Below, piece by piece: positions 6,649 through 14,624 of a stretch of DNA of 25,064 bases (position 1 is the first letter of the stretch; each line of letters starts with the position of its first letter). The DNA is taken from NCBI GenBank assembly GCA_049793155.1, contig JBARBN010000044.1, forward strand, positions 1 through 25,064. Direction: 5' to 3'. The notes beneath the pieces were generated by a model that was not told the origin of the DNA, did no database searches, and worked only from the letters and a program-made list of their open reading frames with translations. The translations under genes were made by a program, and so were the position numbers. This stretch comes from JALNZF01 sp049793155 (lineage in GTDB: Bacteria > Nitrospirota > UBA9217).

Positions 6649-8760
6649 ATGGAACAGAAGACGCCGAATTCTTCCAAAGGTTATCAAAAGCAGATCAACA
6701 AAAACATCCAGCCGCCCTCCCCGCCGAAAAAAAAAGAAACTCACGATTATTCATCGCCGACCGCAAAGAAAATACCCCTCTTCATGGACGCAATAGCGAG
6801 CGGAGACATCGGCGCTGTGCAGAAGTTCATTGATGAGAAGATGAATGTGAATATCACGCGCGGCGGGGTAACGCCATTGATGCTTGCGGCGTCCAAGGGA
6901 CATCCCGCGGTCGTTCAGCTGATCCTCCAGGCCGGTGCGAATATAAACGAGCAGAACGAGGACGGCTGGACGGCCCTGCACAAAGCGGCAAATGATCAGG
7001 CGGAGACCGCTGTCGTCGATCTTCTCATGGGGTCCGGCATTGATATTGAGGCAAAGAACAGGGCAGGGAAAACCGCACTGCAGGCTGCCGAGGAAGCGCA
7101 CCATCGTGACATTGTCAGGGTCATCAAGAAACACCAACAGCAGCTGGATGCAGATGCTCAGGAATGGGAGGAGTTCCTGAATACGCCGGAAGGCAAGCCC
7201 TTTAAACTGTCGAGGCGGCGTGATTCCCTTGCGATCCTGTTCAAACTCTGGTGGCTGCCACTGCTTCTTTTCGGAGGAGGGGGACTTCTTCTCGGTTTTC
7301 TTTTCAACGCTGTTCTTCCCGCAGGCATAATCGGCGTCATGACCGGGCTCTGTGTCAGCCTTCCCATCCTTATTACGGGGAACAGGCTCCAGGCCTATTT
7401 GGCGGACATCGGGCCGTTACCGCATCTGGATATTCATCTGGTCAGGGAAAAGAGAAGCAAGGGAGAGCCGATCATCATCGAAAAGAAGGATGAGGCGGAA
7501 CCGGATCGTGACAGCGATCGGAGTGCGACTTCATCGGGCGCGAAAAGAAATTTCAAAATCGCCGGGTACGCGGTGGTCATGCTGTTCATTATTCTGCTCG
7601 TCGCCCTGCTCGTCAGGAACAAGAGCTCCCTCAGCCAGTGGTATTATGCAAAGAAGTTGGAACATACCGGGGTAAAGTTTTCCGAGCAGGCATTCCTGTC
7701 CGCGGTGTCAACGAACAATGAAGAAGCAGTGAATTTGTTCATTCAAGCGGGAGTAAAACTGGATGCAAAAAATGAGCAAGGAAAGACCGCGCTCATGATC
7801 GCTTCCGAAAAAGGATACGCGAATATGCTCTCCAGGCTTATCCAGACGGATCCGGGATTGTTGCGAGAGACCGATGCCAGCGGTAATTCCGCGTTAATGG
7901 CTGCCGCGCACAAGGGACAGGAGGCCGTTGTTCAACAGCTCATTGAACACGGGGCGGACGTCAATTATACGGCCCCGTCGCGTGAAGGCCCCGCGTCGGC
8001 ATTGCAGGCGGCGCTGGATACCTCGGATTTCAAGGAATCCCACATGAACATTATCCGCCAACTTCTGCAGCGTGGGGCTGACGTAATGGGGAAAAATGCG
8101 GCCGGTCGAACGCCCCTGGTGTTCGCCGCGGACCATGGACGTATTGAAGCGGCCGGTGCGCTCATCGAAAAGGGCGCTGAAGTCAATGAGGCCGATCTCA
8201 AAGGCAACTTCCCGCTGTTGATCGCAGCGTGCAAGGGAGATGACCGGTTTGTCGGTCTGCTTTTGGAAAAAGGCGCGAAGCTTACCACAACGTCTCCTGA
8301 TGGACAGACACCGCTCATGTGCGCGTGCCAGGGAGGCCATGGCACTACGGTTTCCCTCCTTCTCGACAAAGGGGCGAATGTGAACGCAAAAACCAGGGCC
8401 GGCTTCACGGCTTTGACCGAAGCGACCAGGGCGGGAGATGTAGCCATCACGCAATTACTTCTTGTGCGCGGGGTGGATCGTTCCAGCGCATATGTGCCGG
8501 CTGCGTTTAAGACCTTTCAGGGCAGGGTGGTTGCCGTCAATACGAAGAAGATTAAAAAGATCGGCGACGTTCTGGGGCTCCTGTCGAAGACCGCTGGCCA
8601 GGACGGCTATACCGTGAAGTATGATGCCGATAAAATGGGAAAGAAAATAACCATGAAGGCCGCACGTCCGATGAATTGGAACAGGCTCATGAGCGATGTG
8701 GCGGAGAAAAATCATTTCGTGCTGATCGTGAAGGACAAGTCGGTCACCATTCTTCCGTAA
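6649..8760 (+). CDS. Ankyrin-repeat membrane protein with C-terminal STN-like domain
   Basis: A 703-residue protein of unknown function. Residues 40-165 hold about four ankyrin repeats (for example GGVTPLMLAASKGHPAVVQLIL). Residues 197-243 form two close membrane helices with a glycine-rich turn, 244-303 a charged loop, and 304-322 a third helix. Residues 343-612 hold about eight more ankyrin repeats. Residues 634-703 resemble the STN fold found at the front of secretins and TonB-dependent transducers (IGDVLGLLSKTAG...KKITMKAARPMNWNRLM...VLIVKDKSVTIL). There is no signal peptide. Basic residues before helix 1 and helix 3 suggest N-in, so the second ankyrin block and the STN-like domain should be periplasmic. 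It is followed after 201 bases by exbB, suggesting a role in the same Ton-energised system. Domain calls are by eye; the STN call is the least certain. Confidence 0.8.
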   Translation: MEQKTPNSSKGYQKQINKNIQPPSPPKKKETHDYSSPTAKKIPLFMDAIASGDIGAVQKFIDEKMNVNITRGGVTPLMLAASKGHPAVVQLILQAGANINEQNEDGWTALHKAANDQAETAVVDLLMGSGIDIEAKNRAGKTALQAAEEAHHRDIVRVIKKHQQQLDADAQEWEEFLNTPEGKPFKLSRRRDSLAILFKLWWLPLLLFGGGGLLLGFLFNAVLPAGIIGVMTGLCVSLPILITGNRLQAYLADIGPLPHLDIHLVREKRSKGEPIIIEKKDEAEPDRDSDRSATSSGAKRNFKIAGYAVVMLFIILLVALLVRNKSSLSQWYYAKKLEHTGVKFSEQAFLSAVSTNNEEAVNLFIQAGVKLDAKNEQGKTALMIASEKGYANMLSRLIQTDPGLLRETDASGNSALMAAAHKGQEAVVQQLIEHGADVNYTAPSREGPASALQAALDTSDFKESHMNIIRQLLQRGADVMGKNAAGRTPLVFAADHGRIEAAGALIEKGAEVNEADLKGNFPLLIAACKGDDRFVGLLLEKGAKLTTTSPDGQTPLMCACQGGHGTTVSLLLDKGANVNAKTRAGFTALTEATRAGDVAITQLLLVRGVDRSSAYVPAAFKTFQGRVVAVNTKKIKKIGDVLGLLSKTAGQDGYTVKYDADKMGKKITMKAARPMNWNRLMSDVAEKNHFVLIVKDKSVTILP

Positions 8761-8961
8761 GATTCGCCGTGAATGATCTATCCTGCATTCGGAATTGTGC
8801 GCCTCGATCTATTCCACACACCGAATAGCTTTTCCGTGTTTGGTATGTTGCCCCTGAACCTTTGATCCGTGATCCTGGTGTGCTCAATTATGGTTCCGTC
8901 GTCACCGAATTTATGACAGCGTCATCTTGTCAGTCGCGCTGAAGAGAAAGAGGTAATCATC

Positions 8962-9585
8962 ATGCCTGTCTGGATCATTACCGTGCAATGGATCTCCCGC
9001 TCCATTCTTGTGCTGTTGTTCATCCTGTCGATCTGGTCTGTGGCAACCATGCTCCGCTGTTCACGCCTGTTGAAAAAAGCGGACGGATTATCAAAGGGGG
9101 CAACGAACCAACTTGAGAAAACAAAACAGTTGATCGAAACGCGCCAGTGGGTGCCATTCAAGGAATGGGCGTCGCAGGGAGAAACGCTCCATGCAGGCAC
9201 GGCGCGAGTAATGTTGCAGACGGCCTCGAACGAGCCATCCCAGGTCGACCGGGCGGTCAAGAGCTATCTTAGCCTTGAGCGCAGCCGTCTCGAGGAAGGC
9301 CTCACCATCCTGGCGACGCTCGGATCGAATGCCCCCTTTATCGGTCTTTTCGGCACCGTACTCGGCATTATTCAGTCATTCGGCGCATTGGGCGCCCACC
9401 AGACCGATGCGGCTGACATCATGGTCGGCATTTCGGAGGCCCTGGTTGCTACCGCGCTCGGGCTTTTCGTAGCCATCCCGGCGGTCGTCGCGTTCAATGT
9501 CTTTTCAAAAAGACTGAAAAATATAATCGTCAAATCCGAGGCTCTCAAGGATCTCTATCTTTCCCGGATACAGGGAGGTCAATGA
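8962..9585 (+). CDS. exbB: ExbB/TolQ/MotA-family proton channel subunit
   Basis: Inner-membrane channel subunit that uses the proton gradient to drive TonB. Its 207 residues show the three expected helices, at about 12-31, 118-140 and 158-180. The conserved GTVLGII segment of helix 2 (131-137) and SEALVATALGLFVAIPA of helix 3 (158-174) are intact, including the Glu before ALVATA. An AGAGG-like ribosome site precedes ATG 8962. The stop overlaps the start region of exbD in the pattern ATGA. The neighbours exbD, tonB and a receptor gene indicate an ExbB rather than a TolQ or MotA role. The 201 bases upstream show no convincing promoter, so it may be read from the ankyrin promoter. Confidence 0.92.
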   Translation: MPVWIITVQWISRSILVLLFILSIWSVATMLRCSRLLKKADGLSKGATNQLEKTKQLIETRQWVPFKEWASQGETLHAGTARVMLQTASNEPSQVDRAVKSYLSLERSRLEEGLTILATLGSNAPFIGLFGTVLGIIQSFGALGAHQTDAADIMVGISEALVATALGLFVAIPAVVAFNVFSKRLKNIIVKSEALKDLYLSRIQGGQ

Positions 9586-9587
9586 TC

Positions 9588-10007
9588 ATGGCAGCCGACC
9601 TTTATTCATCGAACACAGAGGACGACAACGCACCGATATCGTCCATCAACGTAACGCCCTTCGTCGATGTCGTCCTGGTGCTGCTTGTCATCTTCATGGT
9701 TACGGCGCCTTTATTGATGCAGGACAGCATCGGCATCCATCTTCCCAAGGCGTCGAGTGCTGACAAGAAACTTACTTCAAAGATGGGGGTAGCGGTCACC
9801 AGGCAGGGACAGATCCTGCTGAACGGCGTACTTGCTTCTCCGGAAGCGATCTCCGCTCGAGTCAAAGAGGCACTGGCAAAGGACCCCGAGACCCAGGCGC
9901 TTATCAGCGCGGATGGGGATGCACGACATGCTGATGTCGTCCGGGCGATCGATCTTATCAAATCAGCGGGGATGAACCGTTTTGCAATTCAGATCGAAAA
10001 ACAATAG
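9588..10007 (+). CDS. exbD: ExbD/TolR-family proton channel subunit
   Basis: Partner of ExbB in the TonB motor. A short N-terminal tail is followed by the conserved ISSINVTPFVDVVLVLL segment that opens the single membrane helix. The Asp in PFVD (residue 27 from this start) is the protonatable residue of the family. The rest is the periplasmic domain. Two starts are possible. ATG 9582 overlaps the exbB stop as ATGA, but the GGGAGG site (9573-9578) is only three bases away. ATG 9588 has a nine-base spacer, so I prefer it (139 residues; 141 from 9582). The 3' end overlaps tonB by 26 bases. Confidence 0.92.
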   Translation: MAADLYSSNTEDDNAPISSINVTPFVDVVLVLLVIFMVTAPLLMQDSIGIHLPKASSADKKLTSKMGVAVTRQGQILLNGVLASPEAISARVKEALAKDPETQALISADGDARHADVVRAIDLIKSAGMNRFAIQIEKQ

Positions 10008-10632
10008 CTCATTTACCCTTGATGACCCGTGGATCGTATCTTCCGCCCTCCACGGGATTATGCTCGTCTCGATCGCGGCTGTGCTTCTTCTCGGACATCA
10101 TCGGAAACCGGTTGAAGTGGATATCCAGATACTGGAGACGCCGAAGGTCGCTCAGATGCCAATCCGCGTGATTGAGCCGAAGGTCCGGCCGCAAAAAACA
10201 CAGGGCCGTGAAGTGTTCGGCATCAGCCCCAGGTCGGTGACGTCTGAGGAGCAGGGGGAGGATGTAAAAACCGGGAATACCGTTGCCAAGGCCCCTGACC
10301 AGGAGCAATTGAAACCCGGCGATCCGCTCGCGCTACCCGTGCCGTCTGAGGAGTATCTGGTCACGAGCATGCCTGAGTTGAAATCCGAAGTGCGGGTCCC
10401 TTACCCTCCTGAATCGAGAAAGCAGGGAATCCAGGGGGCAGTCATCATGAACCTGCTGATCGACGAATCGGGAAGGGTCCGTGAAGTGACGCTTATTGAC
10501 GGGCCCGCTGCTGAACTGAACACGGCGGCAATGGCAGCAGCAAAGGGATTTCAATTCACGCCGGCAATGATCCAGAACAAGCCGGTGGCCGTTCGCATTC
10601 GGTACACCTATCGATTCGTCCTGGAGCGATGA
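9982..10632 (+). CDS. tonB: TonB-family energy transducer
   Basis: Carries energy from ExbBD across the periplasm to an outer-membrane receptor. One membrane helix lies at about residues 18-38, then a fairly short periplasmic spacer (40-125), then a TonB C-terminal domain (about 130-216) with the family pattern VPYPPESRKQGIQGAVIMN and LNTAAMAAAKGFQFTPA. The proposed start is TTG 9982 inside exbD, with GGGGAT nine bases upstream. The next in-frame ATG (codon 27) would remove half the membrane helix, which supports the TTG. The overlap suggests translational coupling to exbD. The spacer is not strongly proline-rich. The receptor gene starts 15 bases later. Confidence 0.88.
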   Translation: MQFRSKNNSSFTLDDPWIVSSALHGIMLVSIAAVLLLGHHRKPVEVDIQILETPKVAQMPIRVIEPKVRPQKTQGREVFGISPRSVTSEEQGEDVKTGNTVAKAPDQEQLKPGDPLALPVPSEEYLVTSMPELKSEVRVPYPPESRKQGIQGAVIMNLLIDESGRVREVTLIDGPAAELNTAAMAAAKGFQFTPAMIQNKPVAVRIRYTYRFVLER

Positions 10633-10647
10633 CAGGAGCATATATCA

Positions 10648-13041
10648 ATGGATCCATCCTTGTTCCGAAATAACCTACCGGTTCTCCATCTCATATCGCG
10701 CGTCGCCGAACTGCTGAGCCTCTCTCTTCTTGTTGTCTGTCTTGCTCATCATGATGGATCAGCGGAAACTCCTCTCACCGCGCCTGTATCCGAGCTAAGC
10801 TCGACGCTCAGCACTACACTGAGCTCAACGCATGCCGAAATGGTGAAGATCGCCGGTTCCCTTCTGGAGCGGGGAACGAAACGTCCGCTTTCCCAGGTCA
10901 ATATCTTCTGTTTTCCGGCGTCCTTTCCCGACATCCCGATCAAAGTCATCACCGACCCGGCGGGTAAGTTTTCCCTCTCGGTCCCTGAAGGCAGGATGAA
11001 ATGGGTGATATCAGTATCGGCTTATAATCGTTTTGAGCTTGAAGACGAGCAACAGGCAGGGGCATTGAACAAGCCCCGTCTCTTTTATCTCGAAAAAAAG
11101 AACTACCTGAACTATGAAACAACGGTGTATGGGGAAACGGAAAAAAGAGATGATAAGACCAAATCCCTCGATCAGGCGCAATTTGCCACCGTCCCGGGCG
11201 CGAACGGAGATCCGGTCAAGGCTGTTCAGAATCTCCCGGGCGTGAACCGTCCGGGGGCGTTCAGTTCCCAGATCATCATTGAAGGCTCCTCGCCGAACGA
11301 TACGCGCTACAACGTGGACAATCAGCCTATCCCGATCATCTTTCATTTCGGCGGACTTTCCTCGGTTGTAATGTCGGAGGCTGTGGACCACGTTGATTAT
11401 CTATCAGCGGGCTTCGGGCCCGAGTTCGGCCAAACCATCGCCGGGCTCGTGAATCTGACGGTGAAAGACCCGCAAACAGACCGTACCCACGGCTTTGTGT
11501 ATGCCGACACCATGAACGCCGGCGGGATGGTGGAGGGGCCGATCAATGATCATTCGTCCTACCTGTTCGGGATGAGACAAAGCTATATCGGTTATGTGCT
11601 GCGGTCGGTGGTCGGCAAAGACAACAAGGATTTTAATTTGACAGCGGTCCCGGAGTTCAGGGATCTTGTTTTTGAATATAAAAATCATGCGTCATCGGAG
11701 GATACGTTCAAACTCGTCACGGTCGGGTCGCAGGATACCTTCGCATTTCTCCTGAAACATCCCGCTGACCAGGACCCCGCCATCCGGGGAAATTTCAAGC
11801 TTGATACGAAGTTTTTTCGCATCATCCCCGAGTGGACGCACCGGTTCAGCCCTGATGCGATCGGACGGTTCAGTCTCGGTCTGGGGAAGGACTGGGTGCT
11901 TTTCGATCTGGGTGACTACTATGCGCATACCGACCAGACCTCTGTGAGCGGCAGGGCGGAAATCGAGAACCAGGTCGGTAAATCCTGGAAAAGTTATCTG
12001 GGCACGGACTTTCAGTATTACCGGACAACCGTCAGCTATCAGCTGCCGATCGTCTACAGTCAGGGAGGTATCTCAAGTCCCGTCGGGTCGGGCGATCTGG
12101 CCGTGGTCTCGAAAAGCTATGATTCCGATTTTGCCGGATTGTATTGGAGGGTCATCTACCATGAGCAGGATTCACGATGGAGCTTCATTCCAGGCGTACG
12201 GGTAAGTTACTTTAACTTGACGAAAGAGGTCATGCCGGAGCCGCGGGTCGGTGTACGATACGCCCTTGACCACGGCCTGACCTTGCGGGCCGCGTCCGGT
12301 CTCTATAACGAAGCACCGCCGGTGCAGGACCTCGATAAGACCTACGGAAATCCAGACCTCAAGTCTCAGCGGGCTGTTCACTATACGGCCGGGTTCGAGA
12401 AGGATTTCCGTGAAGGATCAGCGAGCGGCTGGTCCCTTTCGAACGATTTTTTCTACAAACATGTATACAATCTCGTGGCGCGCACGACAGCCATGATCGA
12501 CCCATCGCGGCCGCAGTATTACGACAACTCAGGATACGGTCACATCGACGGACTGGAGTTCATGGGAAAGTATAAATCTCCCCAGTGGCAGGGTTGGATC
12601 GCTTACACGCTCTCAAGAAGCCGAAGAGGAGACGCACTGACGCCGGAAACCATTTCACAGTACGACCAGACGCACCTGCTCACGGCTGTAGCGGAAAGGG
12701 AGCTTGGGCGGAACTGGAAGCTCTCGGCCCGCGTGCGCTACACGACAGGCAATCCGTACACGCCCATCGTCGGCGCCTCGTATGATGTCAATAATGATGT
12801 CTACGATCCGATCCGGGGCGACATCTATTCCCAGCGCATGGGCGCTTTTTTCCAGGCTGATGTGCGCGCAGACAAGAAATGGGTGTTCGACCGGTTGATC
12901 CTTACCGGTTACCTCGACATAGAAAATATCACGAATCAGAAAAACCCGCAGGAGATCCGTTATTCATACAGCTATCAGCAATCGGAAAAGGTCACGGGGC
13001 TGCCGATTTATCCGACGCTCGGGATCAAGGCGGAGTTTTGA
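10648..13041 (+). CDS. TonB-dependent outer-membrane receptor with N-terminal carboxypeptidase-regulatory-like domain
   Basis: A 797-residue outer-membrane transporter. A hydrophobic export signal lies at about 17-39, ending near GSAE. Residues 65-150 form a beta-sandwich domain of the carboxypeptidase-regulatory type. Residues 157-161 (ETTVY) are a candidate TonB box. The plug covers about 175-275 (DPVKAVQNLPGV, IIIEGSSPNDTRYNVDNQPIP). The remainder is a 22-strand-type barrel ending in the aromatic residue Phe, as usual for outer-membrane barrels. A low-complexity Ser/Thr stretch lies at 48-63. The start follows an AGGAG site. It sits directly after exbB-exbD-tonB and before a lipoprotein gene, so the substrate is probably handled by this dedicated set. 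Nothing in the sequence identifies the substrate. Confidence 0.92.
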   Translation: MDPSLFRNNLPVLHLISRVAELLSLSLLVVCLAHHDGSAETPLTAPVSELSSTLSTTLSSTHAEMVKIAGSLLERGTKRPLSQVNIFCFPASFPDIPIKVITDPAGKFSLSVPEGRMKWVISVSAYNRFELEDEQQAGALNKPRLFYLEKKNYLNYETTVYGETEKRDDKTKSLDQAQFATVPGANGDPVKAVQNLPGVNRPGAFSSQIIIEGSSPNDTRYNVDNQPIPIIFHFGGLSSVVMSEAVDHVDYLSAGFGPEFGQTIAGLVNLTVKDPQTDRTHGFVYADTMNAGGMVEGPINDHSSYLFGMRQSYIGYVLRSVVGKDNKDFNLTAVPEFRDLVFEYKNHASSEDTFKLVTVGSQDTFAFLLKHPADQDPAIRGNFKLDTKFFRIIPEWTHRFSPDAIGRFSLGLGKDWVLFDLGDYYAHTDQTSVSGRAEIENQVGKSWKSYLGTDFQYYRTTVSYQLPIVYSQGGISSPVGSGDLAVVSKSYDSDFAGLYWRVIYHEQDSRWSFIPGVRVSYFNLTKEVMPEPRVGVRYALDHGLTLRAASGLYNEAPPVQDLDKTYGNPDLKSQRAVHYTAGFEKDFREGSASGWSLSNDFFYKHVYNLVARTTAMIDPSRPQYYDNSGYGHIDGLEFMGKYKSPQWQGWIAYTLSRSRRGDALTPETISQYDQTHLLTAVAERELGRNWKLSARVRYTTGNPYTPIVGASYDVNNDVYDPIRGDIYSQRMGAFFQADVRADKKWVFDRLILTGYLDIENITNQKNPQEIRYSYSYQQSEKVTGLPIYPTLGIKAEF

Positions 13042-13061
13042 TCACTACGGGGAGATCCGAT

Positions 13062-13931
13062 ATGAAGATGCAGATATCGCGGTTTATACTTGCGCTTATC
13101 GTAGCGGCCGTGACAACGCAATGCGGCAATACCAATGACCTGCCGAAGTATCAGACCCTCGGCGATCTGCGCATTTTGACGATCGTCGTAAGCGCTCCTG
13201 AGGCCAACCCCGGAGATACGGTCACGTTTACCCCCGTCTTGAGCGATCTCAATGGTCGGGGCCGCGCGATCGATTTTGCGGTACAGGCGTGCATCGACCC
13301 TGGCGTGGCCAATGGCGCGGACCCGGTGTGCCAGAACCCGGATCTGGCAAGCATACAGACCGGAACCGTTACGATCCCCGCAGGCGCCAGCCAGACATAT
13401 ACCGGCCCTGTCACGCCATTCTCCCTGACCATGCCTGATGCCAATACGATATTTGCCAATAGAAGCGTTGCGGACCAGTACAATGGAGTGATCTACCTTG
13501 TTCAGTATAACATCAGCGTCCCGAACGGTCCGGCCATCAACTCCTTTTTGAGAGTCTTTGTTTCGACTACTTCAAAAACGCAGAAGAACCAGAATCCCTC
13601 GATCGCGTCGGTAGATCTTAACGACAGTCCGATTCCGGACACGATCCCGATGCCGACATCGGATTCAAATTTTCGCGCGATATCGCCGGCAAGCTCTTCA
13701 GAGACCTACCAGGTCATGCAATTCGACGGAAGTTTCCTGACCCGGACAGAGGAAATGCTGAACACCTGGTTTGTTTCCGATGGCGAGTTTGATTTCAGCA
13801 GGACGATCGGCAGCATCGAGAATCTCTGGACCCCTCCGGGATCAAAACCGTCGGGTCGCGGCGTGGTCATTCTCGTTGTCACCCGTGACGGACGGGGTGG
13901 ATCTGCGTTTCAGAAAATTGAAATGAATTGA
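13062..13931 (+). CDS. Putative secreted lipoprotein partner of the TonB-dependent receptor
   Basis: I do not recognise a named family. The start is ATG 13062, with GGGGAG at 13049-13054, giving 289 residues; a longer open frame beginning at 12879 overlaps the receptor and is rejected. Residues 5-20 are a hydrophobic signal followed by Cys21. The box TTQC is a poor lipobox because of Gln at -1, so lipidation is uncertain. The mature protein is beta-rich. Residues 38-170 contain a possible Ig-like domain with a Cys77-Cys90 pair. Residues 180-289 contain WFVSDGEFDFS and VVTRDGRGGSA, patterns typical of PKD- or cadherin-like domains. Twenty bases after the receptor, it is probably an outer-membrane accessory that binds ligand or supports the receptor. 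Confidence 0.7.
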   Translation: MKMQISRFILALIVAAVTTQCGNTNDLPKYQTLGDLRILTIVVSAPEANPGDTVTFTPVLSDLNGRGRAIDFAVQACIDPGVANGADPVCQNPDLASIQTGTVTIPAGASQTYTGPVTPFSLTMPDANTIFANRSVADQYNGVIYLVQYNISVPNGPAINSFLRVFVSTTSKTQKNQNPSIASVDLNDSPIPDTIPMPTSDSNFRAISPASSSETYQVMQFDGSFLTRTEEMLNTWFVSDGEFDFSRTIGSIENLWTPPGSKPSGRGVVILVVTRDGRGGSAFQKIEMN

Positions 13932-13963
13932 TGTGAACAAAGGCGAAAGGCGACGAAAAAAAA

Positions 13964-13997
13964 GCAGCACGCTGCCACATCGCTGATGTGTTATTTT
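13964..13997 (+). terminator. Probable intrinsic terminator of the Ton operon
   Basis: CACATC (13976-13981) and GATGTG (13985-13990) form a six-base-pair stem with a three-base loop, followed by TTATTTT. A second small repeat, GCAGC/GCTGC (13964-13975), abuts it. It lies 33 bases after the lipoprotein stop and before the next gene, so it should end the exbB-to-lipoprotein transcript. Confidence 0.5.
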
Positions 13998-14013
13998 CAG
14001 TTGGTTCCTGAGC

Positions 14014-14523
14014 ATGGTCTTCTCTTACTACAAAAATCTATCGCCTGCCCAAAAGTGCGTATATCAAAAGAGCGATGCGATTCAAGACATTCCGCTGCCC
14101 GATGTGAAGGCACTGCACCCGCTCATCTCGCGCCTGGCCTCAGCATTGGAGCATGAAGACCGGGACCAGAGTGAGGAGATCTGCAGGGCTTTGGCAATGG
14201 GTATGGTAAAACGTCTCGGCGTTCCTCCGCTTCGTCTTAAGGTCCTCGTTGTGCGGCCGTCCGCCGGATGGGGTGAACTGCATGGACTGTATGAACTGGC
14301 AGAAGGCAGGGCTTCAGCAGTGATTTCTCTCTGGATGCGCACGGCCAAGCACCGGCGGGTCGTTGCATTCCGCTCGTTCCTGCGCACGTTTCTGCACGAG
14401 CTTTGCCATCATTTGGATTATCATTTGTACAACCTGCCCGACTCATACCATACCGAGGGGTTCTACAAACGGGAATCGAGCCTCTTTCATCAATTGGTGC
14501 CGGAACCAGAGAAAATCGTTTGA
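14014..14523 (+). CDS. Small HExxH metalloprotease-like protein
   Basis: A 169-residue protein with no signal peptide or membrane helix. Residues 128-132 read HELCH, a zincin HExxH motif inside a predicted helix (RTFLHELCHHLDYH). His146 in YHTEGFYKRES, 14 residues further on, is a candidate third zinc ligand. It resembles compact SprT-like or other putative metallopeptidases, but I cannot name the family. The substrate is unknown. No clear ribosome site precedes ATG 14014; the bases before it are CCTGAGC. The gene lies after a probable terminator and is convergent with the cytochrome gene, so it is likely a separate unit. Confidence 0.68.
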   Translation: MVFSYYKNLSPAQKCVYQKSDAIQDIPLPDVKALHPLISRLASALEHEDRDQSEEICRALAMGMVKRLGVPPLRLKVLVVRPSAGWGELHGLYELAEGRASAVISLWMRTAKHRRVVAFRSFLRTFLHELCHHLDYHLYNLPDSYHTEGFYKRESSLFHQLVPEPEKIV

Positions 14524-14624
14524 GCCGTGCCTTGTATTCCTGACCCTTTGCACAGTTTCTTGTCAGACCGTTCCCCGGCGTTCGCATGCGGGCTTGACCA
14601 TGCCCACGAACCAACAATCCTCAA

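Noticed and set aside
8787..8826. Inverted repeat ATTCGG...CCGAAT upstream of exbB
   Set aside because: Short arms, long loop and only four T residues follow; not enough for a terminator or operator call.
12879..13061. Upstream extension of the lipoprotein frame into the receptor gene
   Set aside because: The added residues are low in hydrophobicity and overlap the receptor. ATG 13062 has a good ribosome site and gives a signal peptide.
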